Origin: Legionella sp. | GTDB lineage: Bacteria; Pseudomonadota; Gammaproteobacteria; Legionellales; Legionellaceae | Length of the DNA stretch: 38,994 nucleotides | Assembly: GCA_030694525.1 (NCBI GenBank) | Contig: JAUXYG010000182.1 | Span: 1 to 38,994 of the forward strand | Reading direction: 5' to 3' | Shown here: positions 24,232 through 33,744 of the stretch, piece by piece | How positions within the stretch are numbered: the stretch's first letter is position 1 | Layout of the letters: each line of letters opens with the position of its first letter | Translations under genes and position numbers: made by a program | The notes under the pieces: generated by a model | Told to the model about the DNA's origin: nothing | Databases searched by the model: none | Seen by the model: only the letters and a program-made list of their open reading frames with translations

Positions 24232-26160
24232 CTAGAAACGGCCTGGACGAGTATTAAATGTATTCGTCTCTGCCAGATCAAGGGCATTTAATCGTAACGT
24301 GGATGTCTGCAACACGGTAGCAAAACGGGGAAATAACGCAAAACAGGGTCGGCGTAAATAAATATAATACGGAGTGTTTGCATGAGTGTTTCTATTCTCT
24401 ATGGTGCTTTCACTGCTCACAACCCTGGAAAATAACCCCTCCATTTGATTAATAAGTTGATGATGGCCGGCAAACCGCTCCACACAATACGTTTGCCATT
24501 CCCTGGCTTGGTCTAAATCCCCTGTACGAATCAAATTTTTAATTAAATCCAGATAAGCTTCTGTATAAAATGGAAATTCATTAATCAGACTTTTGAGTGA
24601 GCATATTGCCTGCAATGGATTGGATTTATATTCCGCATCCAATAATCTTAATTTTTTGAAATAAGGCCAATTTTGAAAATTCGCCTCTAAAATATCCGCT
24701 GCAGAAGGGGCATTAATTTTAACTAAATAGGTACAATACAAGTATATGGTTTCTTGATCATCAGGAAACATTTTAGTCATATCAGACAAGAAAGAGGATA
24801 AATTATTTTCTAATCCTGCCTTGTGATAACAAATAGAGATGCGAACTAAAGCCTTGTGGCGCAATGGACCATCTAACAATCGTTTCAACACCATAATAGA
24901 ATCAAGGTAGTATTCTTGTAGCTCAAGACATTCTGCCAAAGCTAAAATCACTTCAGGACTAGACTGATTTTCAATGAGACGAAGAGTAGATTCTGCTTTA
25001 TCATAAAATTTGAGTCGGTTATAGCAATGAGCAAGATTTACAAAAACACATTGAGGCATGTCTTTTCCTATGAGCTTTTTGTAAATATCAATGGCCTTCT
25101 CATACTGATGCAAGGACTGATAAAATTGAGCAATATTTAGAAGACCCTGGACTCTATCAATTCGTGCAGCATCTAAAAAATACTGTAAAGCAATGTGATT
25201 TTGCCCCATGTCCTCATAGCATTTGGCAAGACCTAAAACAACGTTCCAATGATTTTTAAAATGCTCGATAGATAAATAGCATTCAATAGCCTTATCAAAA
25301 CATCCAGCCTGATGATAACAATTTGCAATATGATATTGAATCGTTACATCACCCTCCCAACCGTAAATAGACTTATAAGTGGATACCGCATGTTCGTATT
25401 GTTCAAAAGCTTCATAAGCCTTCGCAAAACGCATAATTAATGTTTTATCAGGAGCTCTTTTATTCTCTAGTGCAACCTGGAACATACCCTTCCCACAAAG
25501 CAACAAACCCTTCCACGCTTTTCGATGAAAAGTACTGGAAACCAATGATTCAAATTTCTCTAAAGCTAATTCAAAATAATTCATCTTTCGATAACTGTGG
25601 GCAATAAAAAGGATACCTTGAAAAAAATTACCAGGAAAGTTAGCCCATTGAGTATAATATTCAATGGCCAAAGTAAATTGGCCAACTTGTTCATAGCAGT
25701 GCGCCATGCAAAGCAATACTTCTACCCTTAATGCAGAATGTTGCTCGCTTTTTAAAAGGTTTTCATAGTGAGCAATGGCTTCTCCCCAATTCTCCATATA
25801 TCGATGACAAATAATGATGTTAGCGTGATCTGATAACTGGATGTGGGGTGTAATTTGTGGATGGGAGTAAATAACTAAGGCAGATTTGTAATTTTTATCA
25901 TAGGTTAAGTAATGAGCAAGCTTTAGCAAAAATGGGATATCAAATTGCCATCCACTGTAAGACATAAGAATACGGATTGCATGATTATAACGATGGATTT
26001 TCTCATAACATAACGCTAATAATAAAATAACATCCCTGTCTTTATTTTGAATACCTTTTAACATTTTTATAGCTTTCAAAGGTTCATTTTCTTTGATTAG
26101 CCTTTGAGCCGTCGTAATTATCCAATTGAGGGACATGCTTAAATCATTTCTTAGAAACAT
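24232..26160 (-). CDS. Tetratricopeptide-repeat protein
   Basis: The 642-residue soluble protein is built from roughly 11-13 TPR-like helical pairs. Examples are CYEKIHRYNHAIRIL, CYEQVGQFTLAIEYY, AYEAFEQYEHAVSTY, CYHQAGCFDKAIECY and FYQSLHQYEKAIDIY. Such repeats mediate protein-protein contacts. There is no catalytic domain, signal peptide or membrane helix. The last 60 residues (after VVSSESTIENRN) are not TPR and are rich in Arg, Thr and Phe. The ATG at 26160 has AAGGA at ideal spacing; a second in-frame Met follows eight codons later. It may be an effector or a scaffold, but nothing in the sequence decides this. Confidence 0.88.
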   Translation of the reverse strand: MFLRNDLSMSLNWIITTAQRLIKENEPLKAIKMLKGIQNKDRDVILLLALCYEKIHRYNHAIRILMSYSGWQFDIPFLLKLAHYLTYDKNYKSALVIYSHPQITPHIQLSDHANIIICHRYMENWGEAIAHYENLLKSEQHSALRVEVLLCMAHCYEQVGQFTLAIEYYTQWANFPGNFFQGILFIAHSYRKMNYFELALEKFESLVSSTFHRKAWKGLLLCGKGMFQVALENKRAPDKTLIMRFAKAYEAFEQYEHAVSTYKSIYGWEGDVTIQYHIANCYHQAGCFDKAIECYLSIEHFKNHWNVVLGLAKCYEDMGQNHIALQYFLDAARIDRVQGLLNIAQFYQSLHQYEKAIDIYKKLIGKDMPQCVFVNLAHCYNRLKFYDKAESTLRLIENQSSPEVILALAECLELQEYYLDSIMVLKRLLDGPLRHKALVRISICYHKAGLENNLSSFLSDMTKMFPDDQETIYLYCTYLVKINAPSAADILEANFQNWPYFKKLRLLDAEYKSNPLQAICSLKSLINEFPFYTEAYLDLIKNLIRTGDLDQAREWQTYCVERFAGHHQLINQMEGLFSRVVSSESTIENRNTHANTPYYIYLRRPCFALFPRFATVLQTSTLRLNALDLAETNTFNTRPGRF

Positions 26161-26226
26161 ATAAATCCTTCTTGTTGCGAGAAGTTTTACACCATTACCA
26201 TTAATTTAATTCATCAGATTTAAAGC

Positions 26227-26457
26227 TTAAGTTAAGCGATTAACAGGCATCGTAAGGTTTAAAAAGACTGGTAAACTCGTCCTTAAAGTATCAAAATGCC
26301 CATCATTTAACTTCGCTGCATAGTAAATGGATACTTCTTGTTTCCCTTTGATGGATGTTACAGAATTGTTTACTCCATGAGTAGCATAAATGAATGAAAC
26401 CAACACGAGCATGAAAGAAATTTTTATCTCGAGCAAAGCTCTATTTACACGTTTCAA
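26227..26457 (-). CDS. Possible small secreted protein
   Basis: The open frame of 76 codons starts at TTG, 16 bases after the TANGO2-like gene on the same strand. An ATG at 26412 would give about 61 residues. The N-terminal part resembles a signal peptide (EIKISFMLVLVSFIYATHG) and is followed by a polar domain ending TMPVNRLT. No good ribosome site is visible for either start. It may be a real small gene or a chance frame. Confidence 0.35.
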   Translation of the reverse strand: MKRVNRALLEIKISFMLVLVSFIYATHGVNNSVTSIKGKQEVSIYYAAKLNDGHFDTLRTSLPVFLNLTMPVNRLT

Positions 26458-26473
26458 AGGTTATAAACTAACG

Positions 26474-27259
26474 TCAATTTAAATTAATTGATGTAACCTC
26501 ATTGTTAATCAATTGCTCATCAATATATGTTTTTTCAAAGAAAAAAAGTTGTTCCTGTTTGAATAAAATAATATTGGAACTTCTAGTACCATATTCATAG
26601 TCGGGTATGGTTACGAAAATGGAACTCAATGATTTCTCAATTTCTTTTGGCACTCCAGTACTTGGTAATAGATTATCAGGTGCTAACACTTTATCTTCTA
26701 AAACCGGGTAAAGCATCTCACTGATGAAATAGGGATCCTCATGTCTTATCAATTTAGCCATCGCTTGAGTAAATAACTGTTTGGCTCGTTGCACCTTAAA
26801 CCAGGGAGTATCCAGTAATTCGTTACTTATACCGTATAAATTAGAAGTTAATTGTGTGGCTAAATGAGTCCTATTCGAATAATAGTACAAGTGATTTGAT
26901 GTACCAAAAATCAAATTAAAAGGATTGTATTGCAACGCATTTCTTTCCAGCTCATGAATATAGAGCTCAGGGGAAAAATGAGGATAAGCCAGGAAATTTT
27001 TGACCAATAAGCCTCTGGATTGCATTTTGCTGCTATGAATTTCAGGATTACGATAATTGGTAACCAGTGAAATTTTACCCTGTGTATTTACCCCAAGCCA
27101 GGTACCTCTACCCACCAAGTCCATCCCGGCAAATAACTTGGGCACATCAGGCCAAAAATGGGCGGGTGTGCTTGCCCTTTGGTAAAACTCATCTCTATTC
27201 GAAAGAACTATAAGGGGATAAATAGGATGTAAACCAAGAGCTATCAAACTAAGGCACAT
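26474..27259 (-). CDS. TANGO2/NRDE family protein
   Basis: The 261-residue protein starts MCLSLIALG, keeping the conserved Cys2 of this Ntn-hydrolase-like family. It contains the name-giving NRDE motif in VLSNRDEFYQRAS, the segment GRGTWLGVNTQGK and the downstream VTNYRNP. Bacterial and eukaryotic TANGO2 homologues have been linked to haem trafficking, although the activity is debated. Length and motifs are complete. It is transcribed away from the upstream membrane-protein gene by 160 bases. Confidence 0.9.
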   Translation of the reverse strand: MCLSLIALGLHPIYPLIVLSNRDEFYQRASTPAHFWPDVPKLFAGMDLVGRGTWLGVNTQGKISLVTNYRNPEIHSSKMQSRGLLVKNFLAYPHFSPELYIHELERNALQYNPFNLIFGTSNHLYYYSNRTHLATQLTSNLYGISNELLDTPWFKVQRAKQLFTQAMAKLIRHEDPYFISEMLYPVLEDKVLAPDNLLPSTGVPKEIEKSLSSIFVTIPDYEYGTRSSNIILFKQEQLFFFEKTYIDEQLINNEVTSINLN

Positions 27260-27420
27260 ATTGTCTCAAAATAAATGCATCTATGTTAACTTTAGAACAT
27301 CTTATTCAAAAGATCAGATATAAGGATAAGATTTGATGATTTAACTCAACTGTATCACTTGTATTCTAATTTTGAACCGCATCAACGCGAATGAAAACTT
27401 AATATGCCATAACTCAAAAA

Positions 27421-27855
27421 TTAATGATATTTGTTATGTGTCTGAGCTTGATTTTCTTTTTGCATCGAATCGTAATATTTAATCAATAGCATGAAGCAAA
27501 CGAGAGAGCCTTGAGAAATTGGCAATCCTAAGCCCATATCAACAAAAGAATCCTTGGATGCAGCAGCATTCATAAATAAGTTTGCACCTGCATATCCAAT
27601 GCATGTTCCCACTAATTCCATCAGGACATTACCTATGATAACCGTTTTAAGTGGCTTTTTTTCTGCAGCGAAAAGACCAAATTTGGTTGCTATACCCCAC
27701 CCTGCTGCATAAACTGCTGTTCCCAATCCCACAACAGAAGTTGATTCTTTTACGGAACTACCCCTGAGAGTGGCCATTATTGCCGGTCCTATTGCAGAAC
27801 CTATCCCGATAATTGAGGAAATAAATCCAATTCGACGCCAACTTAAATCTGACAT
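27421..27855 (-). CDS. Small glycine-rich integral membrane protein
   Basis: The 144-residue protein has about four hydrophobic segments rich in Gly and Ala: IGFISSIIGIGSAIGPAIMA, VVGLGTAVYAAGWGIA, VIIGNVLMELVGTCIGYAGA and GSLVCFMLLIKYY. It ends in a polar His-rich tail. AAGGATG lies upstream of the ATG at 27855. I do not recognise the family and no function can be assigned. It is flanked by gaps and appears monocistronic. Confidence 0.75.
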   Translation of the reverse strand: MSDLSWRRIGFISSIIGIGSAIGPAIMATLRGSSVKESTSVVGLGTAVYAAGWGIATKFGLFAAEKKPLKTVIIGNVLMELVGTCIGYAGANLFMNAAASKDSFVDMGLGLPISQGSLVCFMLLIKYYDSMQKENQAQTHNKYH

Positions 27856-28423
27856 AAATGAACATCCTTATCGTAAGAGACTCTGTTTAAGATCAACCAG
27901 GTTTGGGTATTAACTCTTTCTGGTTTTTAGAAGCGATATTATCCTAGTATGTTAGCGAAATAAAGTGTGTAAGGTTATTTTAAAACGTAATATCAATTCA
28001 CTTAGTTGAATAAAATATGGAGCATCAATGAGCTCTTATATCTTTACTCAAGCGACAAAATGTATAACTCGGAAGCAAGAATCAACAGGTATAATTTATA
28101 AGGGTATTAAGAAGCTATTCACAGAGATATCCACAGAAAATGTGGGTAACTTAATTATTACTTTTTGAAAATTAAAGGCTATAGCGCAGACAGAATCAGT
28201 GTTTTTTATAAATACATGTGATTAATAACAAGAAAAGCAAGAGAAATTTTAAAAAATATCCACAGGGAAGAAGAAGGTAATTTTCTAATAAACTTTAATA
28301 TAGTAACAAAAATAAAATTAAAAAACAGTCTTGACTGGCATTATTTTTGCTAGTGTTGCCAGACATTAGAGTTAATAAATAGAAAAAGATTCATCAAAAC
28401 TCATGTTATTTAAAGTTTTAATC
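27856..28423. other. 568-base AT-rich gap
   Basis: This gap holds one possible small gene (28028-28168), three DnaA-box-like nonamers (28115-28123, 28127-28135, 28256-28264) and an inverted CTGGCA/TGCCAG pair (28335-28362) overlapping a TTGACT. Otherwise it is AT-rich without clear features. Confidence 0.6.
28028..28168 (+). CDS. Possible small protein, 46 residues
   Basis: An ATG at 28028 follows GGAG at five-base spacing and opens a 46-codon frame to TGA at 28166-28168. The product starts MSSYIFTQATKCITRK and ends NVGNLIITF. It is basic and has no membrane segment. I recognise no family. The good ribosome site is the only support, and the frame includes two of the DnaA-box-like sequences. 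Confidence 0.3.
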   Translation: MSSYIFTQATKCITRKQESTGIIYKGIKKLFTEISTENVGNLIITF

Positions 28424-28756
28424 TTAATTGCAATATCGCTCTAACCAACATCGATCCTCATAATTATCACATACTTCAACTTGTTCACATTCTCGGACGT
28501 AATAGCGTTCCACTGGAACATTAATTATTATATTTGGACTAACCCATCCACGGTTGTAGAATCCACCTCGCTCATAATAACCCGGTCCATAAAAATACCC
28601 TGGCCCGTAAAATCCTCCGCGATATCCATCATGATAATGAACGTTACCACCACCCCACCCAATGTCTATGAAACTCGCATGGGAATAAGTACTAAGGAAC
28701 ATTCCAAGAATCACAAAAATGAATGATAAGTTTCTGTGCTTTACTGATGTAATCAT
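28424..28756 (-). CDS. Small secreted Gly/Tyr-rich protein with Cys-rich tail
   Basis: The 110-residue precursor has a signal peptide (NLSFIFVILGMFLSTYSHA). The mature part is a low-complexity Gly/Tyr/Phe segment (repeats of YGPGYFYGPGYY type), then IIINVPVERYYV and a tail with four cysteines (ECEQVEVCDNYEDRCWLERYC). The ATG at 28756 with AAGG is preferred over a start 22 codons upstream. It is probably periplasmic or surface-associated, with two disulfides likely. Similar short glycine-rich secreted proteins are common in Legionella, but I cannot name a function. Confidence 0.8.
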   Translation of the reverse strand: MITSVKHRNLSFIFVILGMFLSTYSHASFIDIGWGGGNVHYHDGYRGGFYGPGYFYGPGYYERGGFYNRGWVSPNIIINVPVERYYVRECEQVEVCDNYEDRCWLERYCN

Positions 28757-28868
28757 AAAAACCTTAACACTATAAAAATCTGCTGATATTGACTTATCAC
28801 TAAATAAGCCATCTTTATTCATAACTTAGTGTACAATAAATCAGCAAACTTACAACCAATTTTTTGGA

Positions 28869-30869
28869 TTAAGTTTTAGCCGCACAGACCCGATAATTAA
28901 TCCACCAGGCTAAAGCCAAAGTAGAACCAATACCTAAATACTCCCCCACATGTTTCCAAGCGGGTCCGACAAGTTGCAGTGCATCTGGACTTTGAAGCAG
29001 TGAAAATGGAATGGCCAACAATACATCCATAATTGCCGAACCTGCTACCAGCCCACAAGCAATTAAAGTGCCCTTCTGCTTACGCAAAATTGCTTCTTCG
29101 TGAGTAACATTCATTCGCTCCAATCTTTTTTGTACGAACAAGGCAATGATTCCTCCGATAAATAAAGGAAAGGAAGAAGAGAGCGGCAAGTACATTCCTA
29201 TAGCTATTCCTAAAATTGAAAGATTAAAATAACGATTTAATTGGAACAAATAGTTCAAGAAAATGGCCATTAAAATCACACAAGAACCAACCAGCATCAT
29301 GATCCAAGGGAGTGAATTACGAAATACTGCCTCAGTTATGGCCGCCATAAGAGCAGCTGTAGGCGCTGGTAACGATTGAGCCAGATCCATACCTGAATGA
29401 GGCATCACTCCGGCAATCCCATATACATTAAATAAAAGTTGCATCACGGGAGGAATGACCAATGCGGATACGATGACCCCTAATAACAACATCACTTGCT
29501 GTTTCCAGGGAGTTGCACCAACCAACTGTCCAACCTTCAAGTCCTGGGTATTGTCATTGGCTATGGCCGCAATACCGGTTACAACGGAGCCGATAATAAT
29601 CGTTATCGCCTCTGCTGCCTGAATTTGGTGAGCATTTAATGGCAGTGGTAACAACCTGTCAATTGCTGTTAACAAAAGCCAGGCCGCAAAAAGCATACCG
29701 GCAATTACCACTGAGCTACCTGGACTCGCTGTAACCCCTACCATTCCTGAAAAATAAGCAGTAATCACTGAGAATATAAACCCAATCAGCAAAACATATA
29801 ATACCGCACAGAAAACAAGTGTAGGCGAATACATGTTATCTAACCCCACCTGAGCCATGGGAAATATAAATTGAAAAAATAAAAACAGTATCGCTGCCAT
29901 AATCCCAATACCCATCAATATATAAGGCATAGGAATATCTTTATCAGTACGTACTATCTTTTTGCCTAATCGATCTTTATCCACAAATGCGCGAAGTGAA
30001 ATACGAATACTCTTGGATAAGGGGCGGACTAATTTAATAAAAGTCCAGACCCCGGCAAAAAGCATGGCTCCTATGCCCAAATAACGCATTTGGCTATCCC
30101 AAAGAAGAGTAGCTGCTTGTTCCGGTGGATACTGGTTTAGAAATTCGGGAAAAAACTGGCTAACAACAGGTAAAGCAATTAACCAGGAGACAACGGCTCC
30201 AATGAAAATACTGATGGCCATATCGTGGCCTACCAGATATCCTGCACCAATCATGGTTGCGGAAAATCCTGCTCCTAAACCAAACAAGGAACGTTTGACG
30301 ACAAACCAATAGCTCCAACTGTTTGCAATGACCTTGAAACCCAATTGTAACAATTCAATAATTGCACCAATCGCACCACCAATAAAAATATCCTTAATTC
30401 CTGCTTTTTCGGCAGACGATTTCAGCACCTCAGCAATGGCTCGGCCTTCAGGGAACTTCAAGGCATTTTCATTTACTAAAATTCGACGCAATGGAATAGA
30501 GAATAATACTCCTAAAATTCCGCCACACGCCGCAATAAAAAAATTGGTTACATAATCAAAACCATCCCAAAAACCAATAATAATTAAAGCAGGAATGGTA
30601 TAAACAATTCCACCAGCGACTGCTTCTCCCGCGGAAGCGGCAGTCTGGACTGCGTTATTTTCCAAAATGGTCGGATTTTTAAAAAAACGAAGAATTCCCA
30701 TCGATATTATGGCAGCCGGTATGGAAGCTGAGGTTAAAATTCCCAGTTTAAGTGCCAAATAAGCATTAGACATTGCAAGCAGAACTGTAAGAATAATTGC
30801 CAACACAACTACACGAAACGTTAACTCAGCTACCTTTTTATTTGCTGCTATATAAGGGGTATCAGCCAT
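28869..30869 (-). CDS. OPT family oligopeptide transporter
   Basis: This 666-residue polytopic inner-membrane protein belongs to the oligopeptide transporter (OPT/YSL) family, which imports small peptides or metal chelates with protons. Family signatures include LALKLGILTSASIPAAIISMG near residue 40, NNAVQTAASAGEAVAGGIVY near 72, LKFPEGRAIAEVL near 140, and AIANDNTQDLKVGQLVGATPWKQQ near 435. At least 14 hydrophobic segments are visible. The ATG at 30869 overlaps the stop of the DUF3298-like gene by one base (TGATG), so the two are translationally coupled. It is the last gene of the SDR-hutI-DUF3298-OPT set. Confidence 0.94.
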   Translation of the reverse strand: MADTPYIAANKKVAELTFRVVVLAIILTVLLAMSNAYLALKLGILTSASIPAAIISMGILRFFKNPTILENNAVQTAASAGEAVAGGIVYTIPALIIIGFWDGFDYVTNFFIAACGGILGVLFSIPLRRILVNENALKFPEGRAIAEVLKSSAEKAGIKDIFIGGAIGAIIELLQLGFKVIANSWSYWFVVKRSLFGLGAGFSATMIGAGYLVGHDMAISIFIGAVVSWLIALPVVSQFFPEFLNQYPPEQAATLLWDSQMRYLGIGAMLFAGVWTFIKLVRPLSKSIRISLRAFVDKDRLGKKIVRTDKDIPMPYILMGIGIMAAILFLFFQFIFPMAQVGLDNMYSPTLVFCAVLYVLLIGFIFSVITAYFSGMVGVTASPGSSVVIAGMLFAAWLLLTAIDRLLPLPLNAHQIQAAEAITIIIGSVVTGIAAIANDNTQDLKVGQLVGATPWKQQVMLLLGVIVSALVIPPVMQLLFNVYGIAGVMPHSGMDLAQSLPAPTAALMAAITEAVFRNSLPWIMMLVGSCVILMAIFLNYLFQLNRYFNLSILGIAIGMYLPLSSSFPLFIGGIIALFVQKRLERMNVTHEEAILRKQKGTLIACGLVAGSAIMDVLLAIPFSLLQSPDALQLVGPAWKHVGEYLGIGSTLALAWWINYRVCAAKT

Positions 30870-31567
30870 CAATTACCCCATACTGCTTTTTTAACTTCCG
30901 GTTTTAACATGGGTGATAGCACCGATAACGGAATAGCGACCGTTTGCTCCCCATACACATAAGCTGCCACCTGATAACTATCGAACAATATATCTATACC
31001 CTTGTTAGTAAACGTCCACAGTTTATAATTGTCCTCTGTAGGTGAAGCACCATTTTTAATCCATTGTTCATCAGATATTTTTCGTCTGGCTATTTCTTTA
31101 CTTGAAAAATCCGCAATAGTTTTAAGATAAGGAACACCAGGGGTAAATAAATCACTTAATGACACCGGTTTGTCCTTGATGAAATTCTGCACTTTTACAT
31201 TATTTGAAGGATGTGCGGCCCCTCGATGATAAATGGATACATTATACCGAATACTTAACGCATTGCCTGAATTATAAGGTATGGAATAGGTGACATTTAT
31301 ACCCGTTTTACCTGGAGCATCTGCGGGGGTATCTGCATCCTGAGCCAGTTCGCCCATAAAGCCACTTTGTATTTCTTCGATGAATTTTTTTACTCCTGCA
31401 TCAATTGTGGCGCTTTTAAAACCCTGGGGATATTTAATGTCAATTATATATTCCGGAGTTTCTTTATTAATTGAAACAGGTTTTATTGCATAAGAGAGCA
31501 ATGTCTGAGATAGAAGTACGAAAGTTAATCCTGTTTTTAAAAGACGTATACTTTGCGCTATTTTCAT
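30869..31567 (-). CDS. Secreted DUF3298-like (RsiV/PdaC-type) protein
   Basis: The 232-residue precursor has a signal peptide (MKIAQSIRLL...TLLSYA). The mature part has a DUF4163-like beginning (IIDIKYPQGFKSATIDAGVKKF) and a DUF3298-like C-terminal half (SLSDLFTPGVPYLKTIADF; then TFTNKGIDILFDSYQVAAYVYG). This domain occurs in periplasmic or cell-wall proteins of unclear role, including the lysozyme-sensing RsiV. CAGGAG lies six bases before the ATG. It is 25 bases after hutI and overlaps the OPT transporter by one base, so it belongs to that transcript. A link to peptide uptake is only positional. Confidence 0.88.
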   Translation of the reverse strand: MKIAQSIRLLKTGLTFVLLSQTLLSYAIKPVSINKETPEYIIDIKYPQGFKSATIDAGVKKFIEEIQSGFMGELAQDADTPADAPGKTGINVTYSIPYNSGNALSIRYNVSIYHRGAAHPSNNVKVQNFIKDKPVSLSDLFTPGVPYLKTIADFSSKEIARRKISDEQWIKNGASPTEDNYKLWTFTNKGIDILFDSYQVAAYVYGEQTVAIPLSVLSPMLKPEVKKAVWGN

Positions 31568-31592
31568 TTAGTTCTCCTGAAAAAGTTAAATT

Positions 31593-32801
31593 TCATACCC
31601 ACTCTCCACCAATCATGGTGCGATGAGGTATTGGGGTTGCCACATAATAACAAAGTTCTGCGCTATCACTTATCGACCATAAATTTAAATCAGCTACCTG
31701 CCCACAGGACAGGCTCCCCACCTCATTACTCAATCCTAACGCGCGTGCTGCCTGATAGGTCACTGCAGATAATACCTCCGCCACCGTCATCGAAAAAAAA
31801 GTGCAAGCCATGCTCATCATGAGTAATAAGGAAGTCGTAGGGGATGAGCCTGGGTTAGAATCTGTTGCAATTGCAATTCCAATTCCTGACTGACGAATAA
31901 GCTTTATTGGTGGTGGTGTTTTCTCTCTTAAAAAATAATACGCACCCGGTAATAAAACGGCTACAGTATTCGCTTTAGCCATCGCGGATGCACCTCTGTC
32001 ATCCAAAAATTCCAAATGGTCACAGGATAGAGCCTTAAACTGAGCGGCCAGTGCGCTTGCTCCAATATTCGATAATTGCTCTGCATGACATTTAATCGGG
32101 AATTTTAACGCTTGAGCTGTGCTAAAAATTTGTTCCGTTTGGGGTAATGAAAAGGCTATCGACTCACAAAATACATCAATGGCATCTGCTAATCCTGATT
32201 CTTTGACTGCGGGCAGCATTTCTTTGCATAAATAATCTACATATGCCTGGGTGTTACCCTGAAATTCAGGCCCTGTAGCATGCGCCCCCAAAAATGTGGT
32301 TTTAATTCGTAGCCCACTTAGCTGACCTAACCTTTTTGCCACTCGCAGCATTTTTAATTCATTAGCCAGATCCAGGCCATATCCTGATTTAATTTCTACT
32401 GTGGTTACGCCTTCACTTTTTAAAGCGAATATACGCGGTAAGGACTGATTAATTAACTCCTCATCTGAGGCAGCACGGGTCTGATGCACGGTGGAGATAA
32501 TACCTCCTCCTCTTTTGGCAATTTCAGTATAACTGACTCCCTCGAGCTTTAACTTAAATTCGTTTGCGCGATTGCCTGCATAGACTAAATGAGTATGACA
32601 ATCGATTAATCCTGGGGTGATTAATTTACCTTCACAGTTTATTTTCTGCCTGGCTTGAGCTCGATAACCTTCGGGTAATTCATTATCAAACCCTAACCAG
32701 ATGATTCTGCCATTTTTAATAGCCACTGTCTGTTGTTTTAATTGAACTCCTGCAACAGTAATGGTGTTGGCATTAAAAAATAAAGTATCACACTCAAACA
32801 T
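31593..32801 (-). CDS. hutI: Imidazolonepropionase
   Basis: HutI hydrolyses 4-imidazolone-5-propionate to N-formimino-glutamate, the third step of histidine degradation. The 402-residue amidohydrolase carries the metal motif [32 protein letters not shown], the [10 protein letters not shown] strand and ATDSNPGS. The start is the ATG at 32801, which overlaps the SDR gene by eight bases; the frame extends further upstream only inside that gene. The next step is catalysed by HutG, encoded divergently about 2 kb away. hutH and hutU are not in the window. Confidence 0.96.
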   Translation of the reverse strand: MFECDTLFFNANTITVAGVQLKQQTVAIKNGRIIWLGFDNELPEGYRAQARQKINCEGKLITPGLIDCHTHLVYAGNRANEFKLKLEGVSYTEIAKRGGGIISTVHQTRAASDEELINQSLPRIFALKSEGVTTVEIKSGYGLDLANELKMLRVAKRLGQLSGLRIKTTFLGAHATGPEFQGNTQAYVDYLCKEMLPAVKESGLADAIDVFCESIAFSLPQTEQIFSTAQALKFPIKCHAEQLSNIGASALAAQFKALSCDHLEFLDDRGASAMAKANTVAVLLPGAYYFLREKTPPPIKLIRQSGIGIAIATDSNPGSSPTTSLLLMMSMACTFFSMTVAEVLSAVTYQAARALGLSNEVGSLSCGQVADLNLWSISDSAELCYYVATPIPHRTMIGGEWV

Positions 32802-33561
32802 TACAATCCCAATGCAGAACCTGGTGGGGTGATTTAAGCCAGGAAGCATGATGACTGGTATCGTATATGTCCCACTCGCGAGAAGAAAACGTTTTTTCAT
32901 CAATACTTAATAAAAGCCATGCAAGAAACTCAGCGACAACCTCTGGAGAAATCAGGCGATTATTTTTTTTTAAACTCTGATAAAACTGAACCTGTTCCAA
33001 ATCCATGTTATGGCCAGATCGAGCAATTGCCTGCATATCGGTATCAATGATACCCGGCATCACACTGGCAAAATTGATCTGTTGCGCTTCCAGCTGCCAG
33101 CAACGGGTGAGCATTGACAAAGCTGCTTTAGAAACACAATACGCTCCCCAACCCCTCACTGGAAAATAGGCTACACCTGAACCAATATTTAAAACGCGTC
33201 CACCAATCAATTTATCATGTAATTTTTGCGGTAAAAATAATGCAGCATCCAGATTCGTATTTAATGTCTGATGCCAGGAATCAATGTGCATGTCCCGCAA
33301 CGAAACAACGGGATTAATGGTACCCGCATTGTTAATCAAAGCAGTAATCCTTGGGATTTGCTTCACAAATTCAACGATGCGATCCAGTCCCTGAACAGTA
33401 GATACATCGGCTGCCAAATATTGAATCAAGCCTGATTGAGCAGCGGTTTCTTTTAATAACTCCTCGCGGCGACCGATAATAATGACCGATTGATCACGCT
33501 TTGCCAACGCCAAAGCCAGAGCTTTGCCTATACCACTGCCGCCACCAGTAATAATAAACAT
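32794..33561 (-). CDS. SDR family oxidoreductase
   Basis: The 255-residue short-chain dehydrogenase has the NAD(P)-binding [18 protein letters not shown] near residue 77, the catalytic Ser in NIGSGVAYF, and YCVSK (Tyr and Lys of YxxxK) near 143-147, then MPGIIDTDM. An Arg at IIIGRR after beta strand 2 suggests NADPH. The substrate is unknown; the sequence resembles the sepiapterin/benzil reductase-like branch. It overlaps hutI by eight bases and begins the minus-strand transcript, so it may serve histidine metabolism, although no such step is known in the Hut pathway. Confidence 0.9.
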   Translation of the reverse strand: MFIITGGGSGIGKALALALAKRDQSVIIIGRREELLKETAAQSGLIQYLAADVSTVQGLDRIVEFVKQIPRITALINNAGTINPVVSLRDMHIDSWHQTLNTNLDAALFLPQKLHDKLIGGRVLNIGSGVAYFPVRGWGAYCVSKAALSMLTRCWQLEAQQINFASVMPGIIDTDMQAIARSGHNMDLEQVQFYQSLKKNNRLISPEVVAEFLAWLLLSIDEKTFSSREWDIYDTSHHASWLKSPHQVLHWDCNV

Positions 33562-33744
33562 GATTTCCTCAAAAATTGCACAATAGTTCAGATAATATCA
33601 GAAAGTGAATAAACTTGGCATAATTTTATCCCGGGAATGAGGGACTATAGGTTTAATGCGATGACGTTACCCGTTTGCACTTGCATCCTGATTAGGTAAG
33701 CCATACGATCAGCTTAAGAGTTCATACATGTAATGGAGAATCTG

